DNA of 64,000 bases from Galaxea fascicularis. Lineage: Eukaryota; Cnidaria; Anthozoa; Scleractinia; Euphylliidae. The notes under the pieces are model-generated. The model saw nothing but the letters and a program-made list of their open reading frames with translations, was not told where the DNA came from and ran no database searches. The stretch lies in NCBI GenBank assembly GCA_948470475.1, contig OX419339.1:8913002-8977001 (forward strand). Reading direction: 5' to 3'. The position numbers and the translations under genes are program-made. This document shows positions 25,435 through 35,021 of this stretch, piece after piece; the stretch's first letter is position 1, and each line of letters begins with the position of its first letter.

Positions 25435-26475
25435 ATGTCAGCAGACCCCATGGACAATATAGAAACAAAGAAATTGAAGTTTTTCTGGGGTCCAGTCCCA
25501 ACATATTACTGGGTGCTGAGCGCCATAAATGGTCTTATTACTTTACTTTGCAACGGAGTGGTTATCTTCATCGTCTTTAAACGTGAACGACTGTACAGAA
25601 ATCCTACAAACTGGCTACTGCTGTCACTGGCATTTTCAGACTTGGCGGTTGGAATTATCATGATTCCCTCGTTGTTTATCTGTTACTTTTCCACCATTTC
25701 TTGCGACTGGGAGGTGAATAAGAAAGTGTACGATTTGTTTCTCTACATTTCCGTTATCAATCTCTGTTTTTTGACCATAGACAGGTACATCGCCGTGGTG
25801 TTTCCACTCAAATACGTTGTACTCGTTCCGAGAAAGTTAACAGTGAAGTTGCTAGTGGCTGCCTGGCTGTTTCCTTTCTTTATATGCAGTATGCCTTTCT
25901 TTTTGCACATTCTTCCCATGACTGAAGCCAAGAGAGACGAAGCAGTAAAAATACACGTGGCAATAAAACTCGTCATTTTCGAGATGCTCCCTTGTGTGAC
26001 CTTGTTATTGGCTTACTTACATATTTTCCAGATAAGCAGGAGACATGCGCGGCACATAAACTCAATAAACAGAAGCATAAGAAGAGAAAGAAGTTCTACA
26101 AATGAAATAAAATGGCGTGCAAAGTCCACCATAAAGGTTCTCTGCGTCGTTGTGCCTTTGTTTGTCATTTGCTGGACGCTCGCGTCGTGGAGAGAGATTT
26201 GCTCAGTATTCCACACATGTTCAGTACCTTCGACTGTTGTCCATGTTTCACGGCTTCTTCTCAAGGGTCACTCAATGGTTGATCCTATCATTTACGCGCT
26301 CCACAAAAAGGACATACGTAAAGAGCTGCTGAATACCTCTGGCCTGTCAAAACTGCTAGCGCTGAACTTACGACCGAGAAGGACTGGAAGTGAGTATTCT
26401 TACACAGTTTCATATGAAAGGGATCCGGCAAGAAAAGAAGAAAATATTTGTATTTATAAACCATATTTCAGCTAA
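25435..26475 (+). CDS. Rhodopsin-family (class A) G protein-coupled receptor, orphan
   Basis: Single-exon, 346-residue plasma-membrane receptor expected to signal through heterotrimeric G proteins. The ATG at 25435 is the first of the frame. Seven hydrophobic segments fall at about 25-48, 60-83, 96-115, 136-156, 174-198, 231-254 and 263-288. Class A landmarks are present: Asn40 in TM1, LAFSDL with Asp69 in TM2, Cys90 before TM3, DRY at 116-118, CWT at 246-248 in TM6, and DPIIY at 283-287 (an NPxxY variant). The second extracellular loop has no cysteine, so the usual disulfide with Cys90 is not available, as in some adenosine/melanocortin-type receptors. The third intracellular loop is rich in Arg and Ser. 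A ligand cannot be assigned. It is unrelated to its neighbours. Confidence 0.9.
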   Translation: MSADPMDNIETKKLKFFWGPVPTYYWVLSAINGLITLLCNGVVIFIVFKRERLYRNPTNWLLLSLAFSDLAVGIIMIPSLFICYFSTISCDWEVNKKVYDLFLYISVINLCFLTIDRYIAVVFPLKYVVLVPRKLTVKLLVAAWLFPFFICSMPFFLHILPMTEAKRDEAVKIHVAIKLVIFEMLPCVTLLLAYLHIFQISRRHARHINSINRSIRRERSSTNEIKWRAKSTIKVLCVVVPLFVICWTLASWREICSVFHTCSVPSTVVHVSRLLLKGHSMVDPIIYALHKKDIRKELLNTSGLSKLLALNLRPRRTGSEYSYTVSYERDPARKEENICIYKPYFS

Positions 26476-28085
26476 GAAGGAATACGTAAAAAAAGGGGAG
26501 CGAGACTAGAGTAAACTGGCCTCTACAATCTCTATGGAAAAATACGTTGAACTTTGCTGCACGTTGTAACTGCAAACTGAACCGAAACTCTTTGACTTTA
26601 CGTCCGTGATGCGTTTTAAAGAAGATAGCAGAGTGGCTCTCGTCAAATAGACAATCAGGAAAGAAATCCAGGAAGCGGAAGACACTTGATGCAAGAGGAA
26701 GTAGAACAAACAGACATGACAAAAAATTACAACGGAAACAAAATTCGACAAGTTTCATTTTCAGGAAGTCTAGTCTTCGGTAAACATGAACTCATGAACA
26801 AAGCTTTGAAGTAACTGTTCTAATGATTTCTAGCTTTGCTATTCCGCTCGGACAGACCAGCTTCTTAACAGTATAGAAAAAGTTTAGTATGGATTGAGAT
26901 TGACGCTACAATGAACGAGATATTGTAATTGACACGTATATCCCGAAAGTTGCTATAGGTAAATCTAAAGTTCACTGAGAATGAGAGAATGAGAATGAGA
27001 ATGAGTATTTCATTTATTGCAGTCATGAATTGCACTTTTTAGGCAGAGTCAGTATACATGAGTTGCTTGTCAAGGGGAATATCAGCATATTGCAGCTAAA
27101 AATCACTTACTCAGTCTCGTGTGGTGCTGCCGTAATTACAGTGGCAGGCATGGCAAAGTACACTGTACTTAAAAGTACACCTAGACAAAGTCAAAATGTA
27201 GTTTAACTAAACACGGGGAACGTTGAATTTGTACAAAAACCATGAAAACCCAAGAAGGCGGAAGTCATGCATTTCCTAGTAACCGCCCAATAGTCCTAAT
27301 TACATGGACTTGATGCACCCTCCGTTAAACTGACTTATGCGGGTTTCTACCTCCCACAATCCGAGTTGGACTAACGGAATAAACATTAATTATAATAACA
27401 GGCTGTTATGGTGAACATGCTAATGTGAACTGGGCTTAATCAGGTTAAGGATAGGTTACAATGAAATCTACTACAGCGCCTGCAGCATGTTTAGTGAGAC
27501 GCTGTGGATTTGTCTTTTTGGCTCTCTACGCACAAGTTAGATCCCGCTTGTTACCGCAGTTGCGTAACTGTTTTCAATACTTTTATTTGTTTTTCCTTTT
27601 GTTTCATTACGTAACCTTTTTCATGTCTATGTATGCTCACACCTCTTTTGTTCGTCTTAGTTTTAAAAGCCAATCTTTTTTGTGCAAGTTTTTTATTTTC
27701 GTCTCGTTGCTTATAGTGTATGTCAGATTGTTTAGTTTGCTTTCGCTGCTGCTAGTTTTTCCTGTGTCGTACGTAGAGTCACCGATAAGGTATGTTTGTA
27801 TTTTGGCCGTATGTTTCCTGTATTGTTGGAAGTTTTCTGTCGTCTTAATCTTAATATATTTTTTGTAATTTTCCTTTATAAGAACCGTTCTGGGACGGAG
27901 GTTTTGTACCGTACGGAACGAGTTTTAAGGTGACAAAATAAACTGTAGAGTGCTGAGTTCCTATACAGCGGCTACACCGCTAATACTACGATGGCGGCCA
28001 CATGATAAAGGAAAGCAGAGACAATGATTTAATAATGAACTATTGTTTTTCTTGTATTTATAGAATATTCATACTGCTTCTTTTC

Positions 28086-28119
28086 ACTTGATAATGACGT
28101 CCGAGAACGTCGAAACGTC
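28086..28119 (+). ncRNA. Possible degenerate hammerhead ribozyme core
   Basis: The order is CTTGATAA (compare CUGANGA), a stem GACGT-loop-ACGTC, then GAAACGTC (conserved GAAAC plus a GUC cleavage triplet). This resembles the minimal type I hammerheads reported in Penelope-like retroelements. The first core box is imperfect, so it may be a decayed copy. Confidence 0.3.
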
Positions 28120-28307
28120 GTGTATTTTTGATCGTTTTTAACAATTTCTTAAATGTTTTTAAGAAAAGTTTTTTGCAATTTTTTATAGCTAACTGTTTTT
28201 AGAGCCTTGAATTTTGGCATTTGGTGGTCCTATCTTAAAATAAATATTCATAATCCTTGACCCACACTCTTCGAGACAAACAACTTTAAAAGTACCCCAT
28301 TGATAGA

Positions 28308-28433
28308 TAAGTAATGGTAATACGACTGAGTGATAGCAAAATCGGACGACCGCGCAGCGGAAGTCCGATTTGTTTATCACGAGTATGATTACAGGCCTGA
28401 ATTGGACGACACGAAGTCTTATTACCAATTAAT
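28308..28433. mobile_element. Foldback MITE (copy 1)
   Basis: It starts TAAGTAATGGTAATA and ends TATTACCAATTA. Its centre is a hairpin with arms AAATCGGAC (28339-28347) and GTCCGATTT (28363-28371). The same sequence occurs at 29651-29762. Confidence 0.65.
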
Positions 28434-28968
28434 CATAAAAATTACAATTTCCGAGAAAAGAAGAAGGAACTCTTCTGGTTTGTTAGCACAAACATTTGTG
28501 CCATAGAACATTCAGGAGTCTGTACACTGCTACTATGGTGATTGAAACCGGCAAGGTTGTGATTGGTTGATTTAAACTGCAACTTTGAACGTGATTGGCT
28601 TATTGAACTGTCCGATAACAACCTGGCAAGTGAATTAGTTAAAAATAGGAGTTTTTTTAAACCAATCTGCAATCGAGGAAATTGTACTTTTTATGATTAT
28701 TTCAGTTATGGTTGTATGTGGCGTTAACAGTAAAGAAAGTAAATTGAACTATTTTTTTCTTGCACATGGGATGCTATCTTTCTTGAAAACCACCGGTAAA
28801 AATCACACGTGTAGTCACACCTGGAAAGGCGATGTAAAGTAAAACACTGAAAACATCGTAAAACAAATACCATGCCGATTTCGCTCTCAGATTGCGCGGC
28901 TAATTTCTTGTGGTTTTTTCTGTGACGCACTTACCAAGTTCCCATCAATAACTAGCGCAGCTTTATCT

Positions 28969-29371
28969 TTCTGTGTATAAACCACATCGTACAACCCATA
29001 ATACCTCGATTCCCTCCTGGAAGAAGGGCTCGAAATTTCAGCTTTTAAATCTCTTTATGGTGGCCAATTTCCGTTATCAATTCGGTCGGTAAAACCAAAT
29101 TCGTTCTGTGTATAAACCACATCGTACAACCCATAATACCTCGATTCCCTCCTTGAAGAAGGGCTCGAAATTTCGGCTTTTAAATCTCTTTATGGTGGCC
29201 AATTTCCGTTATCAATTCAGTCGGTAAAACCAAATTCGTTCTGTGTATAAACCACATCGTACAACCCATAATACCTCGATTCCCTCCTTGAAGAAGGGCT
29301 CGAAATTTCGGCTTTTAAATCTCTTTATGGTGGCCAATTTCCGTTATCAACTCAGTCAGTAAAACCAAATC
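28969..29371 (+). repeat. Three tandem 135-bp repeats
   Basis: Units start at 28969, 29104 and 29239 (TTCTGTGTATAAACCACATC) and are nearly identical. Each ends in GGTAAAACCAAAT, preceded by GGTGGCCAATTTCCGTTATC, so the unit contains the same Penelope-like terminal block seen at 13.7, 20.4 and 61.6 kb. Confidence 0.9.
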
Positions 29372-29650
29372 TTTCTTTTGATAATTTAATCTGGGATAAA
29401 CCGAAGAGATAAGACTTTTGCTTTGAAGAGAGCTGCTAGACTTAGATTTGACCTCACTGCACAGACTTTGGATCATTCGTAACGCGTGTCACGTTTCGCT
29501 GTTGGAGATTAAGTGGCGTTTCCGAAGAAAGGAATCAAAACATAATACCAGCCAGTAGTTTATTATTTATTTTTCCACTTTGATTTTTTATCTTTGAGGC
29601 TCCGCGCGCTTCCGCATAAGGCGAAATCTTCTTATCTTTTTTCCAGTGGT

Positions 29651-29762
29651 ATAAGTAATGGTAATAGGACTGAGTGGAGTCCAATTCGGTCTGTAATAAT
29701 ACGAGTGATTAACAAAATCGGACGACCGCGTAGCGGGAGTCCGATTTGTTTCATCACGAGAA
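29651..29762. mobile_element. Foldback MITE (copy 2)
   Basis: It shares ATAAGTAATGGTAATA and the central hairpin AAATCGGAC/GTCCGATTT with the copy at 28308. The right arm is truncated or diverged after ATCACGAG. Confidence 0.6.
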
Positions 29763-30210
29763 CAGAATCACGAGACAAAATTCCAGAAAGAAATAAAAAA
29801 AACTTTTCAGAAAAAAAAAACAGTTTTCACCTTGAGATGCGTAGTAAAGAAATGGTGTGTTCTTCCAGCGCGCGCCGCTGATGGCGCGTACTGTCCAATT
29901 TAACTGAGGCATGACGCTTACTGTCCAATAACACTGTCCAATTTGGGCAAAAAACATAGCTGGTGATGGCCAATCAGATGCCATAATTTTGTTATAGTTA
30001 CAATTAAAGGTCTGAAAGCTGCTTCCTCAAAATGGTTTGAAGAATAAGGTAGGCCTCTGCTGGCAGGGAAAGCCCTCCGGCTGCCTCAAAATGGATCAGA
30101 GCCCTTGGCCTTTGAAAGTAACAAAACCTGACGGTGATGAAAGTACGTTAGCATGTGACTTTCGGGTGACACAAGGCACCGACATGACGTGTGGAAGAAA
30201 CAACAAAGGT

Positions 30211-30218
30211 TATATAAG
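30211..30218 (+). promoter_or_regulatory. TATA box of GILT 1
   Basis: TATATAAG lies 105 bp before the ATG at 30316, which would place transcription start near 30240. Confidence 0.6.
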
Positions 30219-30315
30219 TTAAGGAATTACCTTCAGCCGGATAAACACGAACGCAGGCTGCACACACGACATAACACTGGGTTTGGACAAACCAAACGAA
30301 GCAGACACTGCTAAA

Positions 30316-31023
30316 ATGTTAGGTCTCTTGGTGTTGAGCCTGATTTGCCTTTCGCCTGTTTTTGGGTCAAGTTTACCACCTGATGCACCCAAAGTGGAGT
30401 TGGCTTTGTACTTTGAAAGCCTTTGTCCGGACTGTCAGCTGTTTATCCGCCAGCAGTTGTATCCAACTTACCTCAAGGTCGGCGAGATCTTCAATCTGAC
30501 TCTGGTCCCGTACGGTAATGCCGAAGAGAGACGCCAAGGCGACAAATGGGTGTTTGAATGCCAACACGGTCCAAAGGAGTGCGAAGGGAATCTCATAGAA
30601 ACGTGTGCCATCGCTATTTTGAACAATATCTCAGCGTCGTTTCCATTCATTCACTGCTTCGAGATTAATTCAGAAAACGAGGAACCTCAGAACGCGCGCG
30701 CGGAGCCTGCTGCCATAGGCGAGAAATGCGCCAAATCATTGGGGATTGACTACGAACCGATCGGAGCTTGTGCGACTGGTCCTAAGGGAAATGAGCTGGA
30801 GCATCAAATGGCTCTAAAAACGAACGCGCTCGAGCCGCAACACGAGTATGTTCCATGGGTGACGCTCAATGGTAAACACACGGAGAAGATGCAGCGAAAA
30901 GCAGAGAACAATTTACTGGCGCTCGTCTGTGAATACTACACCGGAACGAAGCCTTCCCCTTGCCATGAAAGACAACAAGTTAGTCGCTGTTACAAGAATG
31001 AGAAAATTCATCTGCACATTTAG
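30316..31023 (+). CDS. IFI30: GILT-type lysosomal thiol reductase 1
   Basis: Gamma-interferon-inducible lysosomal thiol reductase family: reduces disulfides of proteins in the acidic endolysosome. Intronless, 235 residues from the ATG at 30316; the frame is open further upstream but has no ATG there. A signal peptide covers about residues 1-18 (MLGLLVLSLICLSPVFG). The catalytic CxxC is CPDC (37-40). The family signature CQHGPKECEGNLIETC spans 82-97. Sites NLT and NIS may be N-glycosylated. Paired cysteines near the C-terminus match the family. It has an acidic/Ala-rich insertion (about 115-130) that GILT 2 lacks. AATAAA at 31067-31072 is the likely poly(A) signal. It is a tandem paralogue of the gene at 32412. 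In vertebrates GILT helps process antigens; in invertebrates it is linked to immune defence. Confidence 0.93.
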   Translation: MLGLLVLSLICLSPVFGSSLPPDAPKVELALYFESLCPDCQLFIRQQLYPTYLKVGEIFNLTLVPYGNAEERRQGDKWVFECQHGPKECEGNLIETCAIAILNNISASFPFIHCFEINSENEEPQNARAEPAAIGEKCAKSLGIDYEPIGACATGPKGNELEHQMALKTNALEPQHEYVPWVTLNGKHTEKMQRKAENNLLALVCEYYTGTKPSPCHERQQVSRCYKNEKIHLHI

Positions 31024-32345
31024 TTTCCTCTTTGAATTATATAACCAGTAGTGCAAATTGACAATGAATAAACGTGTGAAACGCAAATCGTTTTTGGTGT
31101 TTGTTTAAATCTAAAGCGAAACTTCAAGTACAATTAAAAGTTTGTGAACCCGAGCGCAAAAGAAACTGGGATTCTTTGCGGGACGGGGGTGGAGGGCTCG
31201 GATTGGAGATTATTTTCTGTGTTCGGGAATTTACGCCTTGCGGCTCTGCCTCCTCGCTATGTCGTACATACAGCCGTAACCATTTCGATCGAAGTCCGAG
31301 CTAAGTTTATTCTAGAGACGATTCACCGCCTGTTCTTAGACCTGTTTCATGAAGCCATTATTATTCCACTTGGCAGTGCGCCCAGAGCGTGACCGGAAAA
31401 CCTTTTACTGTAGAGGGTCGGTTTAATTCTTGATTCTGGCTCAATCTTTTCAACACTCAAAGTATAAAATTTCGTTAGAAAAAAACATAAGATTCCTCGA
31501 TATGGCTAGTATCCGACAAAGCCATAGCTGGTCAGTCATTTCTACCCCTATCTCAGTTATTCTTCGACTTTCTTATAGCTATACGGATAGTAAATAAAAC
31601 TTGCAAAACAGGCGCGAGTGATTTTTCAGCTGGCGCGCGTCGCCTCGCGGCTCTTGATCTTACGCCTTTCGTGTTTCGCTTGCCTAAGTATCCCCAAGAA
31701 ACACATGGGTTTACAAGTTCTTTTAGTCACTATTTTGTTCTAACTCGCGACATTTCTTAATTCTTTTTTCATTCAGGACAGTCTCCTTATGGTCAATTGA
31801 ATTATTTTAGTTTTACATAATTCTCCCTCATCGCCGTCAGCCTACCTTCGCCACCCACGCTCTCGGAAAATTCCCTGAAGAAAAACATGTGACTCTAGAT
31901 TTTGTAACAACCTAATCCTGCGACTGTCACCACTGATTGGTGTGTAGTTTTCTCTGTCCAAATAAATTGGAGACAAACAAGGTAGACTTAATTTACCAAA
32001 ATAGGCTCTTTATCGTTACGTTACACAATAAAATGCAAAAATAATGGTGACGGGACGTGTTGCACCAAAATAAAATTGTTGTGAAACAATAGCAGGATAG
32101 TACAGAATACAGATGGCTTTCAGGACTTTCTTTAATCGCCTTTTTGTGCAAAGTCATCTCGGAATTTTGATTCGTTTTCCAAGGGTGCTAAAAGCTCGGG
32201 CTCACAAAAACGTCTTTTGCCGCATACACCGAATGGCGCAATTACATGATACGGAGCACGTGACGGTCTTGGTGCGATCACGCTCTTGTGATTCTGCTGA
32301 AACTGCCGGCGCAATTACGGCAGTTGTCAAGGTAGGATAGACAAG
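31024..32345. other. Spacer between the two GILT genes
   Basis: It contains the poly(A) signal of GILT 1 (31067-31072) and the presumed promoter region of GILT 2. No exon, SINE head or terminal inverted repeat was recognised. Short open frames on both strands resemble no family. Confidence 0.55.
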
Positions 32346-32353
32346 TATAAATA
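32346..32353 (+). promoter_or_regulatory. TATA box of GILT 2
   Basis: TATAAATA lies 66 bp before the ATG at 32412, implying a very short 5' UTR. Confidence 0.65.
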
Positions 32354-32411
32354 CGCAAGATTAGTCAATCTGGTCGATTAGTAGTGTCCTCTGAACTTGC
32401 AACGCAGAAAA

Positions 32412-33092
32412 ATGGAGTGTGAACCGCGTCGCGTTCTTGCTATCCTATTGACTGCTCTGCCCTTACTTGCTGTAGCAGCTCCAGCAGTATCTCCTAAGGT
32501 GGAAATAGTGCTGTATTACGAGAGCTATTGTGGAGGATGTAGGAATTTCATCAGAGACCAGTTTTATCCCACATTCCTAAAGGTTGGCCAAATCATGGAC
32601 GTGATGTTGGTTCCCTATGGAAATGCTCAAGAATCTTCTGATGGAAGTGAATGGCGCTTCACCTGCCAGCATGGACCCCAAGAGTGCGTCGGAAACCTGA
32701 TTGAAACTTGCGCTATATCGATTCTACAGAATGTGACCGCATACTTTCCTTTTATTCACTGCGTCGAGGTGAGCATTGAGAGTGGCGATCCGCGTTCTGT
32801 GGCGCAAAGTTGCGCTACGCAGCTGGGAATTGATTTTACTGCCATAGACAAGTGTCAGAGCGGGTCTCAAGGAAATTCACTCGAGCATGAAATGGCACAG
32901 AAGACGAACGCGTTGAATCCTCCCCATCATTACGTGCCATGGATAACTCTGAATGGGAAACACACTGAGAAAATACAGAACCAAGCCATCTTCAATCTAC
33001 TGGAACTAGTATGCGATAATTATCAAGGCTCGAAACCTTCTGCATGCCGAGAAAAGATCCCAGCAAATAGTCGTTGCTATAAGAAGGCGTGA
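32412..33092 (+). CDS. IFI30: GILT-type lysosomal thiol reductase 2
   Basis: Second GILT-family reductase, intronless, 226 residues. The ATG at 32412 is the first one in frame. A signal peptide occupies about residues 1-25 (hydrophobic VLAILLTALPLLAVAA). The active site is CGGC (40-43), unlike CPDC in the paralogue. The signature CQHGPQECVGNLIETC spans 85-100. The block WITLNGKHTEKIQNQA near 190 is shared with GILT 1. Spacing of the remaining cysteines matches the family. It has its own TATA box and a poly(A) signal AATAAA at 33267-33272, so it is an independent unit. It probably acts in lysosomes or is secreted. Confidence 0.93.
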   Translation: MECEPRRVLAILLTALPLLAVAAPAVSPKVEIVLYYESYCGGCRNFIRDQFYPTFLKVGQIMDVMLVPYGNAQESSDGSEWRFTCQHGPQECVGNLIETCAISILQNVTAYFPFIHCVEVSIESGDPRSVAQSCATQLGIDFTAIDKCQSGSQGNSLEHEMAQKTNALNPPHHYVPWITLNGKHTEKIQNQAIFNLLELVCDNYQGSKPSACREKIPANSRCYKKA

Positions 33093-35021
33093 CGGAGTTT
33101 TTTTTGTTACAATTAGTTTGTGACTGTCTGAATGAAGACATTTTGTAATCGTAAGTATTCATTTAGCTCATTTTTCCTGTTGAAATTGTGTGACATGTGT
33201 TAGACTACATCACACCTGACTTAGGTTGCACTAATTTAAAAATGAGTAGAAATTAATGCACATTTTAATAAAGAACTTTTGGGTTTACTTTGCGTGACTG
33301 CTACCTTGCATGCTGGCGTACAGTTGCCCACAGCGAACAGTATTCCGTTTTAAAAGTGATGAGTGAACGTGGCAACTTTACAAATCGCGCAGTTTATTTG
33401 CACAGGCGAAGAATTATGAGAAACGTGGAGGGTCGTTGGGAGAGGTCATATCACAAAGAAATGGACCGAGAGAAGGCACTGAATAGTACGAAATTACTCC
33501 CCAGAAATTGAAAGATAATCGCTCGAAAAATAGAAAAATCGCGGAAGTGGAAATGAGTGTCAATGAGCGGAAATCTGAAACGATGCTATTGGGCATTTCC
33601 ACCTTTTATAGACAAAAACTGTTTATTTCCGCAACTTTGACCTTCTTGGTTATAGGGTAATCGCTAATCTCCTAGCCTGATATTTCCTACATATGATGCC
33701 GTGAAGGCGCCAAGGAACTAAAAGATTTGTGTGGAAATGAACCATTTCCTGTCTCATTTTTTGATTTTAGTAGCCCGCTTTAATTCCGCAAGCAAATTTT
33801 GCTGAGTGCTGTGCCACATTTCATACTTAAGAATGATTTTGCTACAAATCTTTCCCCTGAAGAGCTTCTAAATGCCCTCTTTCGTTTTCTAACGGATCGG
33901 ATCGAAAGGTGTGACTGTTTTCCAGTTCGTTTGATAGGGCCGAGTTGGTATAAGAGAAGGACCATCAGAAAAGTGATTGGGGGTTGGGGGATTTTTTTTA
34001 AGCACTGCTTGCGCAGGATTTGTCTTTCTTGTAGTTGTGTGACAATTTTCTTTGCCTTCTTTGCACGAATTTTTGTTCGTGACTTTTTTCTTCGCATAAA
34101 TGTTTTCCCATCCCTAAGTAGATCAGTTGTCCGAATGAATCCACTGGCTATACTGGGCTTAGTTGTTCAGTACACGATTTGCTCACCCAGAAACCAGGGG
34201 TTCCGACTGTATACAGTCCCATATTTTTCCTTGAATATGATTAGCGGGGTGGGCGTTGCTAGGATTTTTAAAAGGGGGAGGGGGGGGGGGTCACATTGTG
34301 TCAAACACAGGGCGACTCACTAAGTTGTCACCTGAATATTGTAGATTGTTTGCTTAAAAAAAGGCTTACAAAGGGGGGGGGGGGGTTCACGGGCACTGCC
34401 CTTTATTAGCGGAATTGTGTGCTTCCATCATTTCAGGCGAGAGGCGCGTCCTGGGGAGAAGGGGAAGGAGACGTTCTTCGTGAATCTATACCACCCTGAT
34501 GCAGGACGTCTCCTTTTTTGAAATAAATTGATCGGTATTTGGGGTAAAGGAGAAGTGGGGGTGAGAATGGCTGTAACGTCTGCAAACCTCGCTAAAAACT
34601 GGCGTTTAAGAAGAAGTATCATGAAAACAACTTTTAAAAGCTTCCATAAACTTGACGTAGCAGTGAATCAGTTACCTTCGGATACGGGCTTGCGAAAATT
34701 CAATTTAGCCGAACGCCTCGAGTGTCTATTTTGGTTTTCGTGTTCAACCTGTTGATTTGTAAAAACAAAAGTCAGGTATTCTAAATTTTGGTTGATATCA
34801 AGACATTCAAAAGGCCACAACTTCATATAAATGAAATTGCTTTTGGACCGCGGCTTAAGTCCTTTAAAATTCAGAATACCGTTTTAGATCCCACAGCAAT
34901 GAAAATATATAACACCTTTGACGATTTTTAATCATTCATTAAATTGATTTGGTAGGCTAGTCTGGTACCAAAAGACGACCCCAGTTTATTCAAAACTTTC
35001 ATCACCTTGTAAACAACAGTC
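33093..35021. other. Intergenic region between GILT 2 and gene #4
   Basis: The GILT 2 poly(A) signal is at 33267-33272. A 174-codon plus-strand frame at 33799-34323 runs through a G-rich repeat (about 34259-34290) and is not credible as a gene. G-runs at 34261-34290 and 34374-34386 look like ends of a dispersed repeat. Confidence 0.55.

Larger units (their letters stand above)
26476..30210. other. Repeat-rich intergenic region between the GPCR and GILT 1
   Basis: It holds a short AATGAG repeat at about 26986-27006, a hammerhead-like motif at 28086-28119, two foldback elements (28308 and 29651) and a three-copy 135-bp tandem repeat (28969-29371). A 135-codon frame at 27461-27868 is hydrophobic and T-rich; it looks like a chance open frame in low-complexity DNA. 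Confidence 0.6.

Noticed and set aside
27461..27868. 135-codon hydrophobic plus-strand frame resembling a membrane protein
   Set aside because: Very T-rich DNA gives Phe/Leu/Val runs by chance. It lies just before Penelope-like and foldback repeats.
33799..34323. 174-codon plus-strand open frame
   Set aside because: It runs through a G-rich dispersed repeat and has no family resemblance or codon signature of a real gene.
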